A DNA stretch of 32,147 nucleotides from an uncultured Clostridia bacterium (GTDB lineage Bacteria; Bacillota; Clostridia; Oscillospirales; Ruminococcaceae), in the NCBI GenBank assembly GCA_944386475.1, contig CALXBH010000030.1:1-32147 (forward strand), in the 5' to 3' direction. The position numbers and the translations under genes were made by a program. Below are positions 23,748 through 32,147 of this stretch, piece by piece; positions within the stretch are counted from its first letter, which is position 1; the number at the start of each line of letters is the position of its first letter. Under the pieces are notes generated by a model. The model had not been told where the DNA came from. It was given only the letters and a program-made list of their open reading frames with translations, and ran no database searches.

Positions 23748-25081
23748 TAAAACTAACGATCAAACGGCGCATTATGCTGCTGTATACCATGCTGTCGATT
23801 GTTCTACTTGGCATTCTGCTTCCCATTGTTTATGGAACTGTCTCTGCGTCGCTGAATTTGGACATTCAATCAAGGCTGAGTAATGCCATTGCCCAGGTTC
23901 TGACCGCAGTAGATGATCAAGATGAAAAATTTGTGTTCAATGACCAGGTGGATCTCCCGGATTACATCTCCATGTGTGTGGTGGACAGCAACAAAAAAAT
24001 TATTTTCTCTACATCGGGCGGAGAATGGCTCCGAAATGCAACGGTAGACAGTTCAGAGAAAACAGTATATCGGAATGGAACCTATACAGTATTGAAAGAA
24101 ACATTCAAAATAGAAGAGAACACAGTCACTGCCATTGCCGCCATATCTTCCGATTATGCCAGGCAATCCTTGAATACTCTGAAACTGCTTTTATGTATTC
24201 TGTCTCCCATCTATTTAGCCCTGTCGGTTGCAGGGGCGTATATCCTAGCGCGGCGGGCAATTCGTCCTGTTTCCGAGATTACGAAAGCAGCAGAAACCAT
24301 CAGTGCAGGCGATCTTTCAAAACGTATCACCGGAATCAGTACGAAAGACGAGATACAAGAGTTGGCCGATACGTTCAATACCATGCTGGATAGGCTTCAG
24401 GAATCATTTGAACGGGAACGGCAGTTTACTTCCGATGCTTCTCACGAGCTACGCACGCCAGTTGCTGTGATTTCTGCCTGTGCGGAAGAACTGGAGGGAA
24501 ACGTCAAAGGAGAAGACGCAGCCCAAAGCCTGACAGCCATCCAAAAAGAAAGTGTTCGCATGAACAAGATTATTTCACAGCTTCTTATGCTCACCCGTGG
24601 ATACGAGGGAAGATACCATATAGAAAAGGAAAATTTGGAACTTTTTGAAGTTGTCGGATCCGTGATGGATGAACTGTCGGAAACGGCGAATTCTTCACAA
24701 ATAAAACTGTTCAATAAGGTGCCGAAAAATTGTATGCTCTATGCAGATCAAAGCTTGATGACGCAGTTGCTTATTAACCTGATCGGAAACAGCATCAAAT
24801 ACGGCATACAAGGCGGCAAGGTAATTGTTCGAGCTACTCATTCAGGTGAAGCCTGCACTTTTACCGTTTCCGACGATGGCATTGGCATTAAAAAAGAAGA
24901 ATTGCCGCATATTTTTGAACGCTTCTATCGTGCGGATAAAGCTAGAGACCGCTCTGGCTCCGGTTTGGGGCTTTCGATTGTAAAATGGATCGTTGAACTT
25001 CATAACGGAAAGATTACTGTCAGCAGTGAGTATGGCAAAGGAACGCAGGTGACGATTTCGATTCCTGTCAAAAAGCAATAG
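23744..25081 (+). CDS. HAMP-containing sensor histidine kinase (second system)
   Basis: The 445-residue protein has membrane helix 1 (about 12-33), an extracytoplasmic sensor of about 110 residues, helix 2 (about 146-168), HAMP (ARRAIRPVSEITKAAETISA), HisKA with phosphoacceptor His in DASHELRTPVAVI, and HATPase_c with the N box LLINLIGNSIKYG, DDGIGIKKEELPHIFERFYR and GSGLGLSIV. All kinase motifs are intact. Its gene overlaps the response regulator's by ATGA. The sensor resembles QseC/PhoQ-like short loops; the signal is unknown, though the linked glycosylation genes suggest envelope sensing. Confidence 0.94.
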   Translation: MIKLTIKRRIMLLYTMLSIVLLGILLPIVYGTVSASLNLDIQSRLSNAIAQVLTAVDDQDEKFVFNDQVDLPDYISMCVVDSNKKIIFSTSGGEWLRNATVDSSEKTVYRNGTYTVLKETFKIEENTVTAIAAISSDYARQSLNTLKLLLCILSPIYLALSVAGAYILARRAIRPVSEITKAAETISAGDLSKRITGISTKDEIQELADTFNTMLDRLQESFERERQFTSDASHELRTPVAVISACAEELEGNVKGEDAAQSLTAIQKESVRMNKIISQLLMLTRGYEGRYHIEKENLELFEVVGSVMDELSETANSSQIKLFNKVPKNCMLYADQSLMTQLLINLIGNSIKYGIQGGKVIVRATHSGEACTFTVSDDGIGIKKEELPHIFERFYRADKARDRSGSGLGLSIVKWIVELHNGKITVSSEYGKGTQVTISIPVKKQ

Positions 25082-25104
25082 GACGATGTAGAGTTCCTGT
25101 ACAA

Positions 25105-25172
25105 ATGAGAAAAACTCATTTTTTCTCATATTCCTCTCATCTTGAAACAAAAAATCAAGCTTGCCGTATGCT
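25105..25172 (+). promoter_or_regulatory. CTCAT repeats and promoter-like element after the kinase gene
   Basis: An inverted ATGAG at 25105 is followed by CTCAT at 25115, 25125 and 25136 (10- and 11-base steps), then TTGAAA at 25142-25147 one base later and TATGCT at 25167-25172 after 19 bases. This is the same CTCAT-N-TTGAAA-N19 layout as the promoter at 23009-23056. No intact gene follows, so the original target was probably lost. Confidence 0.5.
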
Positions 25173-25426
25173 ATATTCTTGCAGGCGCCGTACTGAGAGC
25201 AAGCATATTGTACGGCATCGGGCAGATTCCCGGGACTGCACCGCAGGTCAACTTAAGCAATCGCACAAGTACGACGGGTCGCCGTAAAAAAAGTGAACAG
25301 TTCAACAAAAATGTCTACTGCTAACCATCGCTGCTGATAATAAAGCCCGAGCCGGAGGAAGCAAACGGAACTGCTTGCCTGAAACAATTCGTTGTTGCGC
25401 CGGAGCAATTAATGAATACCACGCTG
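25173..25426. other. Stretch without a supported gene
   Basis: A short plus-strand frame (to 25324) reads a hydrophobic start, KLAVCYILAGAVLRASILYG, then low-complexity polar residues, but has no ribosome site and only a TTG start that is part of the putative -35. It could be the remnant of a membrane or secreted protein once controlled by the CTCAT promoter. Nothing else was seen. Confidence 0.35.
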
Positions 25427-25454
25427 CTGACATTCGCCGCATAAATGTTATATT
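25427..25454 (+). promoter_or_regulatory. Promoter of the sigma-like / excisionase / integrase module
   Basis: CTGACA (25427-25432) and TATATT (25449-25454) are 16 bases apart, or 18 to an overlapping TATTAT, about 35 bases before the ATG at 25489. Confidence 0.45.
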
Positions 25455-25488
25455 ATGACCAACGCCGAAAGGGCAAGGGTGAGAAGTT

Positions 25489-25878
25489 ATGGATAAGCGA
25501 CTGTTCTTTCTTGCGGACATTGATGAACGCCTTATTCATTATACAGATAAATATTTGAAAAAAGTCATCATAAATGCCAAATGCCATTATTACCGCAGGC
25601 GAAATCAAAAAGGAAAATATGGGATTGTATTGTTTGACCTGGATTCTTTCTCTGAAGAGTTGGGATATGAAGACAGCGGCTATGAGTCAGTGCTGTGTCA
25701 GTACATAGAGGTCAACAGTATTCGTATTCCGATACTCAATCCAGATCTGGCTGATGTTCTATTGTCGCTTACCGAAGTTCAGCGATTGGCTCTACTAAAA
25801 AACGTTTGCCTGGATATTACTATGAGAGAAATTGCCCGTAGGACAAAAACGCAAGAGCGTAATTTGACAACTTTTTGA
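25489..25878 (+). CDS. Sigma-70 region-4-like small protein of the integrative element
   Basis: ATG 25489 follows GGTGAG. The 129-residue protein is mostly unassigned, but residues about 95-125 (LSLTEVQRLALLKNVCLDIT, MREIARRTKTQERN) match the helix-turn-helix of sigma region 4. Similar small proteins (Tn916 Orf7-like) stand just upstream of excisionase and integrase genes in many Firmicute integrative elements. The C-terminus ends abruptly at ERNLTTF within or just after the recognition helix, so it may be slightly truncated by a frameshift. The role is presumably regulation of the element. Confidence 0.6.
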   Translation: MDKRLFFLADIDERLIHYTDKYLKKVIINAKCHYYRRRNQKGKYGIVLFDLDSFSEELGYEDSGYESVLCQYIEVNSIRIPILNPDLADVLLSLTEVQRLALLKNVCLDITMREIARRTKTQERNLTTF

Positions 25879-25910
25879 TTCCATATAAAATTTAAGAAGG
25901 GAGGACATTT

Positions 25911-26126
25911 ATGGATAAAATGCTTTATACGGTCAAAGAAGTTGCTGAAATCATGCACTCAAATACAAACTATGTGTATGAATTGATACGCCGAGGATTT
26001 TTGCCGGCTATGAAACTTGGCTGTTATAAAGTCAGGGCAAAAGCATTGGAGCAATTCCTTGCAGAGTCAGAAGGCAAAGATTTGACCGATTTGACCGCCA
26101 TCAAAGAACTTCCCATCGAAAAATAA
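25911..26126 (+). CDS. Excisionase-family DNA-binding protein
   Basis: The ATG at 25911 follows AAGGGAGGA. The 71-residue protein is a MerR-like winged helix (HTH_17): YTVKEVAEIMHSNTNYVYEL, IRRGFLPAMKLG, YKVRAKALEQFLAE. Proteins of this size directly before a tyrosine integrase usually act as recombination directionality factors, bending DNA at the attachment site to favour excision. It lies 18 bases before the integrase GTG with the AGGAGG site between, so the two are co-expressed. Confidence 0.85.
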   Translation: MDKMLYTVKEVAEIMHSNTNYVYELIRRGFLPAMKLGCYKVRAKALEQFLAESEGKDLTDLTAIKELPIEK

Positions 26127-26144
26127 ACGAAGGAGGTCAAAAAA

Positions 26145-27536
26145 GTGTCACAAGTCACCTGTATGAAGCGAGGGAAATACTGGCAGTATCGTTTCGAAGG
26201 TGCAAAGATCGGTGGAAAACGAAAACGATTTACGAAAGGAGGATTTGCAACCAAAAAAGAGGCTATGCAAGCTGGTACAAAAGCTCTGGCTGAGTATAAC
26301 AGTAGCGGCTTGGCCTTTGTTCCTTCAGAAATCAGTTTCTCAGATTATCTCGATTTTTGGATGCAAGAATACTGCCAAATCAATTTGAAGGAAGACACAT
26401 GCAAAGGGTATCAAAAACGTATCAAAAATCACATCCGACCAGCTTTGGGACATTATAGGCTGAAGGCATTGTCACCAGCGGTAATACAATCATTTCTCAA
26501 TGATAAATTTAACGCAGGTTACAGTCGAAATTCGCTGATTGTCCTAAAGAGTATCCTATCCGGTAGCCTTACCTATGCAGTCGAGCCGCTTGGCTTCATT
26601 CAAACTAATCCTGCATTGATGGTTAAGCTTCCATCCAAACGGGCAACTCCAGAAACGCCTACCCGCAAAAAAGTCAGAGAGGTAGTGCCTCCTGAACGTT
26701 GGAATCAAATCATAACGAGATTTCCGTATGGTCATTCCTGTCACATACCGCTACTACTGGCGTATCGTTGTGGGCTTCGCCTAGGAGAAGCCTTTGCCGT
26801 TACCTGGGATGATGTGGATTTTGAAAACCACATCTTGCGTATCAACAAACAGGTGCAGGAAATCGATGGCTTTTGGACGTTTTATAATCCAAAGTACGAC
26901 TCGTTCCGAGATATCAAGCTGGATGATTTCATGGTTGAAACACTTTGGAAAGCGACGACACAACAGGATCGAGCTCGACTATACTACGATGAGTATTACA
27001 CACACCTATATGAAAACGAGAAACACCAGATCGTTACGCAAGGAGATGATACAAGCAGAGAGATTAGACTTGTCAATGTCCGTGAAAACGGAACGTATAT
27101 CCAGCCTCGTGTTATGCAGCATTGCAGCCGCGTGATCCACTACGATATGGGATATGAAAACTTTGACTTTCACTCATTGCGGCACACACATACTACCATG
27201 CTTCTGGAAAACGGAGCGGAAATAAAAGACGTTCAGCATCGACTCGGGCACAAAAACATTCAAGTAACCTTACAGATCTATGCTCACCTTACACAGAAGA
27301 TGCAGAATCGGACAATTGAAATCTTGAATCAAATTCCTATTGACGGTTCCTGTACCCCAAATTTACCCGAAAGGGGTACAGAAACGGCCATTTTCACCCC
27401 AAATTTTGAATCCATTTTACCCTGCACGAAGAGCGAAAAAACCAGTGTTTATGCGGGCTCAAGAGATCATGTTTCTCAAGTTGGGGTACAAAAGGGGTAC
27501 AAACCAAGAAATTTTACCCCACAACACGAGTTTTGA
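26145..27536 (+). CDS. Tyrosine recombinase / integrase
   Basis: GTG 26145 follows AGGAGG at eight bases. The 463-residue protein has an N-terminal arm-binding segment (YWQYRFEGAKIGGKRKRFTK), a SAM-like core-binding domain (about 62-150) and the catalytic domain with Arg in YRCGLRLGEAFAVTWDDVDF, HSLRHTHTT (His-x-x-Arg), LGHKNIQVTLQIYAHLT (His and nucleophile Tyr). It is the Tn916/phage-integrase type. The last 65 residues are outside the domain and are encoded by DNA full of GGGGTACA motifs plus a 16-bp repeat, so the 3' end appears to double as a recombination-site region. It should integrate and excise the element whose right end is here. Confidence 0.93.
   Translation: MSQVTCMKRGKYWQYRFEGAKIGGKRKRFTKGGFATKKEAMQAGTKALAEYNSSGLAFVPSEISFSDYLDFWMQEYCQINLKEDTCKGYQKRIKNHIRPALGHYRLKALSPAVIQSFLNDKFNAGYSRNSLIVLKSILSGSLTYAVEPLGFIQTNPALMVKLPSKRATPETPTRKKVREVVPPERWNQIITRFPYGHSCHIPLLLAYRCGLRLGEAFAVTWDDVDFENHILRINKQVQEIDGFWTFYNPKYDSFRDIKLDDFMVETLWKATTQQDRARLYYDEYYTHLYENEKHQIVTQGDDTSREIRLVNVRENGTYIQPRVMQHCSRVIHYDMGYENFDFHSLRHTHTTMLLENGAEIKDVQHRLGHKNIQVTLQIYAHLTQKMQNRTIEILNQIPIDGSCTPNLPERGTETAIFTPNFESILPCTKSEKTSVYAGSRDHVSQVGVQKGYKPRNFTPQHEF
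27351..27501. repeat. Four GGGGTACA motifs in the integrase 3' end
   Basis: TGTACCCC at 27351-27358 and GGGGTACA at 27373-27380 face each other; GGGGTACA at 27483-27490 and 27494-27501 are direct repeats 11 bases apart. They flank one copy of the 16-bp repeat. Such spacing is expected of arm-type integrase or excisionase binding sites. Confidence 0.6.
27442..27457 (+). repeat. 16-bp repeat, copy 1, inside the integrase gene
   Basis: CCAGTGTTTATGCGGG occurs here and again at 27584-27599, 142 bases away, with unrelated flanks. An exact 16-base match over so short a distance is unlikely by chance. It may be an attachment-site core. Confidence 0.7.
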
Positions 27537-27540
27537 AAGC

Positions 27541-27573
27541 AAAAAAAGAGCCACCAAGTAGGCAGCTCTTTTT
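27541..27573. terminator. Bidirectional terminator between integrase and GGGtGRT genes
   Basis: AAAAAGAGC (27543-27551) pairs with GCTCTTTTT (27565-27573), extended inward by four pairs including two G-U. Read rightward it ends in T5 for the integrase; read leftward it ends in T7 for the GGGtGRT operon. Confidence 0.8.
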
Positions 27574-27583
27574 CGGAATATAT

Positions 27584-27599
27584 CCAGTGTTTATGCGGG
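27584..27599 (+). repeat. 16-bp repeat, copy 2, putative attachment core at the element end
   Basis: The second copy of CCAGTGTTTATGCGGG lies 10 bases beyond the GGGtGRT stop (leftward) and before the terminator. It is a candidate right attachment site of the integrated element. No copy was found near the left side of this window. Confidence 0.5.
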
Positions 27600-27609
27600 T
27601 TTGCGGCTC

Positions 27610-28608
27610 TTATTTATTCGCTTCTTCCACCGCGACCGCGCAGGCGACGGTAGCGCCAACCATCGGGTTATTTCCCATGCCCATTAAGCCCATCATTTCT
27701 ACATGAGCGGGAACAGAGGAAGAACCGGCAAACTGCGCGTCGCCGTGCATACGTCCCATGGAGTCGGTGAGGCCATAGGAAGCAGGGCCTGCCGCCACGT
27801 TGTCGGGATGCAGGGTCCGGCCGGTGCCGCCGCCGGACGCGACAGAGAAGTACTTCACGCCGTTTTCATAAGCCCATTTTTTATAGGTGCCGGCAACCAG
27901 GTGCTGGAACCGGGTGGGGTTAGTGGAGTTACCGGTGATGGAAACGTCCACTTTTTCATATTTCATGATTGCAACGCCTTCCAGCACATCGTTTGCGCCG
28001 TAAACGTTAACCTTTGCCTTTTCGCCGTCCGAGAAGGGAACCCGGCGGATTTCTTTTAATTCGCTGGTAGCAAAATCATACTCCGTCTCCACATAGGTGA
28101 AGCCGTTGATCCGGGAGATGATGTAAGCAGCGTCTTTGCCCAGACCGTTTAAGATAGCCCGCAAAGGAGTTTTACGGGCTTTGTTAGCAGTACGGGCAAT
28201 GCCGATCGCGCCTTCCGCCGCGGCGAAGGACTCATGTCCCGCCAAAAAGCAGAAGCAGTCGGTTTCTTCTCTTAACAGCATTGCGCCTAAGTTTCCGTGG
28301 CCCAAGCCTACGTTTCTGGTCTCAGCAACCGAGCCGGGAACGCAGAACGCCTGCAGGCCGATACCGATAGCTTCAGCAGCGTCAGCAGCTTTAGTTACGC
28401 CTTTTTTCAGAGCTACAGCGGTGCCCAGGGTGTAAGCCCAAACGGCGTTTTCAAAAGCGATCGGCTGTACACCTTTGACGATTTCTTCCACATTGATGCC
28501 CTTGCTCATGCAAAGATCGCGGGCAGCTTCCAAAGAATCGATGCCGTACTCTTTCAGGCAGGCTTCGATTTTCGGCATTCTTCTTTCTTGTCCTTCAAAC
28601 TGTACCAT
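27610..28608 (-). CDS. GGGtGRT-family protein
   Basis: The ATG at 28608 follows AAGGAGG. The 332-residue protein contains the family-naming signature GGGTGRTLHPDN near residue 262, plus GHGNLGAMLLREETDCFCFL, AGHESFAAAEGAIGIA and GNSTNPTRFQHLVAGTYKKW. The family (PF14057) is widespread in anaerobic Firmicutes and some archaea, and its function is not established. It lies 18 bases after the NifU_N-like gene, with which it is usually paired, suggesting a joint iron-sulfur or redox-related role (inference). The stop codon is immediately next to the putative attachment site. Confidence 0.9.
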   Translation of the reverse strand: MVQFEGQERRMPKIEACLKEYGIDSLEAARDLCMSKGINVEEIVKGVQPIAFENAVWAYTLGTAVALKKGVTKAADAAEAIGIGLQAFCVPGSVAETRNVGLGHGNLGAMLLREETDCFCFLAGHESFAAAEGAIGIARTANKARKTPLRAILNGLGKDAAYIISRINGFTYVETEYDFATSELKEIRRVPFSDGEKAKVNVYGANDVLEGVAIMKYEKVDVSITGNSTNPTRFQHLVAGTYKKWAYENGVKYFSVASGGGTGRTLHPDNVAAGPASYGLTDSMGRMHGDAQFAGSSSVPAHVEMMGLMGMGNNPMVGATVACAVAVEEANK

Positions 28609-28626
28609 GCTGATAACCTCCTTGCC

Positions 28627-29319
28627 TTATTCTTCGCGGGGATCGATATATTTGGCGGCGCCGTCATAGCGGCCATATGTACCGATGTTTTTGTTGTACG
28701 CCTCTGCGGGATCTACACCGTGCCGGATATCTTCCAGCATTTTGCCCAGCTTGACGAATTTATAGCCGATAGCCTCGTTGTTGTCGTCCAGGGCGACAGA
28801 CAGGATATAGCCTTCCGCCATCTCCATATAACGAACGCCTTTTGCTTTGGTGGAGAAGATGGTACCAACCTGAGAACGCAGGCCTTTGCCCAAGTCTTCC
28901 AATCCGGCGCCGATGGGCAGGCCGCCCTCGGAGAACGCGGTCTGGGTGCGGCCATAGACAATCTGCAGGAACAGCTCCCGCATCGCTACGTTGATGGCGT
29001 CGCACACAAGGTCGGTGTTCAGCGCTTCCAGAATGGTTTTGCCGGGGAGGATTTCGCCGGCCATTGCGGCAGAGTGGGTCATGCCGGAGCAGCCCAGAGT
29101 TTCCACCAGCGCTTCTTCGATAATGCCGTCTTTTACATTCAGGGTCAGTTTGCAGGTGCCCTGCTGCGGCGCACACCAGCCCACACCGTGGGTCAGGCCG
29201 GAGATATCTTTGATGTCATACGCTTTTACCCATTTGCCTTCCTCCGGGATGGGAGCCGGGCCGTGATGGGGGCCTTTTGTGAGAGGACACATTCTCTCAA
29301 CTTCGTGAGAATAGTTCAT
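28627..29319 (-). CDS. NifU_N-like iron-sulfur scaffold-related protein
   Basis: I start at ATG 29319 (MNYSHEVERMCPLTKGPHHG), which has AAAGGAG eight bases upstream, rather than an in-frame ATG at 29367. The 230 residues show the NifU_N/IscU-like pattern: GWCAPQQGTCKLTLNVKDGI, LVETLGCSGMTHSAAMAGE, LVCDAINVAMRELFLQIVYG. The conserved cysteines in CAPQQGTC, GCSG and VCDA could bind a metal cluster. It is the first gene of a two-gene operon with GGGtGRT. It is not a canonical SUF/ISC scaffold because of its N-terminal extension and altered spacing, so the exact role is open. Confidence 0.85.
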   Translation of the reverse strand: MNYSHEVERMCPLTKGPHHGPAPIPEEGKWVKAYDIKDISGLTHGVGWCAPQQGTCKLTLNVKDGIIEEALVETLGCSGMTHSAAMAGEILPGKTILEALNTDLVCDAINVAMRELFLQIVYGRTQTAFSEGGLPIGAGLEDLGKGLRSQVGTIFSTKAKGVRYMEMAEGYILSVALDDNNEAIGYKFVKLGKMLEDIRHGVDPAEAYNKNIGTYGRYDGAAKYIDPREE

Positions 29320-29376
29320 AAGAAGTACTCCTTTCGGTTTCATTTGCCATGAAATGACATAATCCATGCTGTAACC

Positions 29377-29405
29377 ATTATAACGGCTTTTTAAAAGTTG
29401 TGCAA
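29377..29405 (-). promoter_or_regulatory. Promoter of the NifU_N-like/GGGtGRT operon
   Basis: On the minus strand TTGCAC (29405-29400) and TATAAT (29382-29377) are 17 bases apart, about 58 bases before the ATG at 29319. Confidence 0.75.
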
Positions 29406-29574
29406 GATGCTGTTTGCCAAAAAATCTCCCTTTTTATCCTCCTTTTTTCATCCATCTGGGCCATCTTTGACCAGAAAGCTATAGGGGAGAGGGAGACTTC
29501 TATACATTTTTGAGAAATCTAGGTACAAAACCCGGGAAAATTAGCCGGTATCGTGATTCTTCATAAAAAAGCAC
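29406..29574. other. Intergenic stretch between divergent promoters
   Basis: Together with the two promoters this makes about 370 bases between the NifU_N-like gene and secA. I see no ORF with a ribosome site and no clear hairpin. Confidence 0.5.
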
Positions 29575-29603
29575 TTGCAAATCCCTTTATTACAGGCTAT
29601 ACT
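29575..29603 (+). promoter_or_regulatory. Promoter of secA
   Basis: TTGCAA (29575-29580) and TATACT (29598-29603) are 17 bases apart. The start of secA is 86 bases downstream. Confidence 0.75.
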
Positions 29604-29688
29604 ATAAAAGTGTGTCTGAGTAGAAAAGCAGATAGGCCTAATGTAGAGAAGTGCATATTTGCGTATTATAAAAACGAGGTGAAGGCCC

Positions 29689-32147
<2,459 letters not shown>

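Noticed and set aside
25142-25324. 60-codon plus-strand frame with a hydrophobic start after the kinase gene.
   Set aside because: It would begin at a TTG that is part of the putative -35 element, with no ribosome site. Mentioned only as a possible relic.
25401-25443. Ten-codon ORF (MNTTLLTFAA) with GGAG upstream before the sigma-like gene.
   Set aside because: It overlaps the putative -35 element of the module promoter and there is no hairpin suggesting a leader role.
28297-29352. 351-codon plus-strand frame across the GGGtGRT and NifU_N-like genes.
   Set aside because: It spans two well-recognised minus-strand genes and their gap and has no motif. It is an antisense frame.

Overview
The window looks like chromosome of an anaerobic Clostridia-type Firmicute (Bacillota). 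Genes have strong AGGAGG-like ribosome binding sites, the promoters are sigma-A type, and the right end carries a housekeeping block (secA, a GGGtGRT-family gene with its NifU_N-like partner) of clostridial type. No tRNA, rRNA or CRISPR array was seen. Everything left of about 27.6 kb reads as accessory DNA: intact modules separated by broken genes, an insertion sequence (IS) and an integrase module.

Layout. (1) 1-660: start of a leftward zinc-ribbon gene behind a promoter, a leader ORF and a terminator hairpin that together look like an attenuator. (2) 688-1628: two relics, a winged-helix protein and an agmatine deiminase-family protein, both cut at the same junction. (3) 1677-10231: an unusual accessory cluster, all rightward: WYL regulator, PD-(D/E)XK nuclease, CbxX/SpoVK-type AAA+ ATPase with a dead first AAA-like domain, zinc-ribbon PcfJ-like protein, soluble FtsH-like AAA/M41 protease interrupted by one in-frame TGA, and a RecF/SMC-like protein that has lost both nucleotide-binding motifs. 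This is the best candidate for an undescribed system. (4) 10268-13488: a graveyard of broken genes (DUF2779 nuclease half, zinc-hook coiled coil, DUF3854/Toprim primase, small ORF cut by an IS, twice-deleted IS3-family copy, PAP2 tail).

(5) 13576-19414: a long hairpin, then a leftward module of EamA transporter, OmpR-type response regulator, sensor kinase and a P-type cation ATPase, with a strong terminator between kinase and ATPase genes. (6) 19450-20716: a complete IS3-family element with a TTA target duplication and a one-base frameshift in orfB. (7) 20748-25172: GT2-GtrA glycosyltransferase, truncated phosphodiester glycosidase and a small membrane protein (leftward), facing a second two-component system (rightward). 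CTCAT repeats spaced 10-11 bp flank these genes and suggest one autoregulated regulon. (8) 25427-27599: sigma-like protein, excisionase and tyrosine integrase, ending with clustered GGGGTACA motifs and a 16-bp repeat that may be the attachment site. (9) 27610-32147: GGGtGRT/NifU_N operon (leftward) and secA (rightward, cut by the window edge).

How they fit: the integrase module marks the right edge of a mobile region inserted just after the GGGtGRT gene. Deletions and IS activity have eroded much of its interior. The ATPase/protease cluster and the two regulated membrane modules are the intact cargo. All family assignments come from reading motifs by eye, without database searches.
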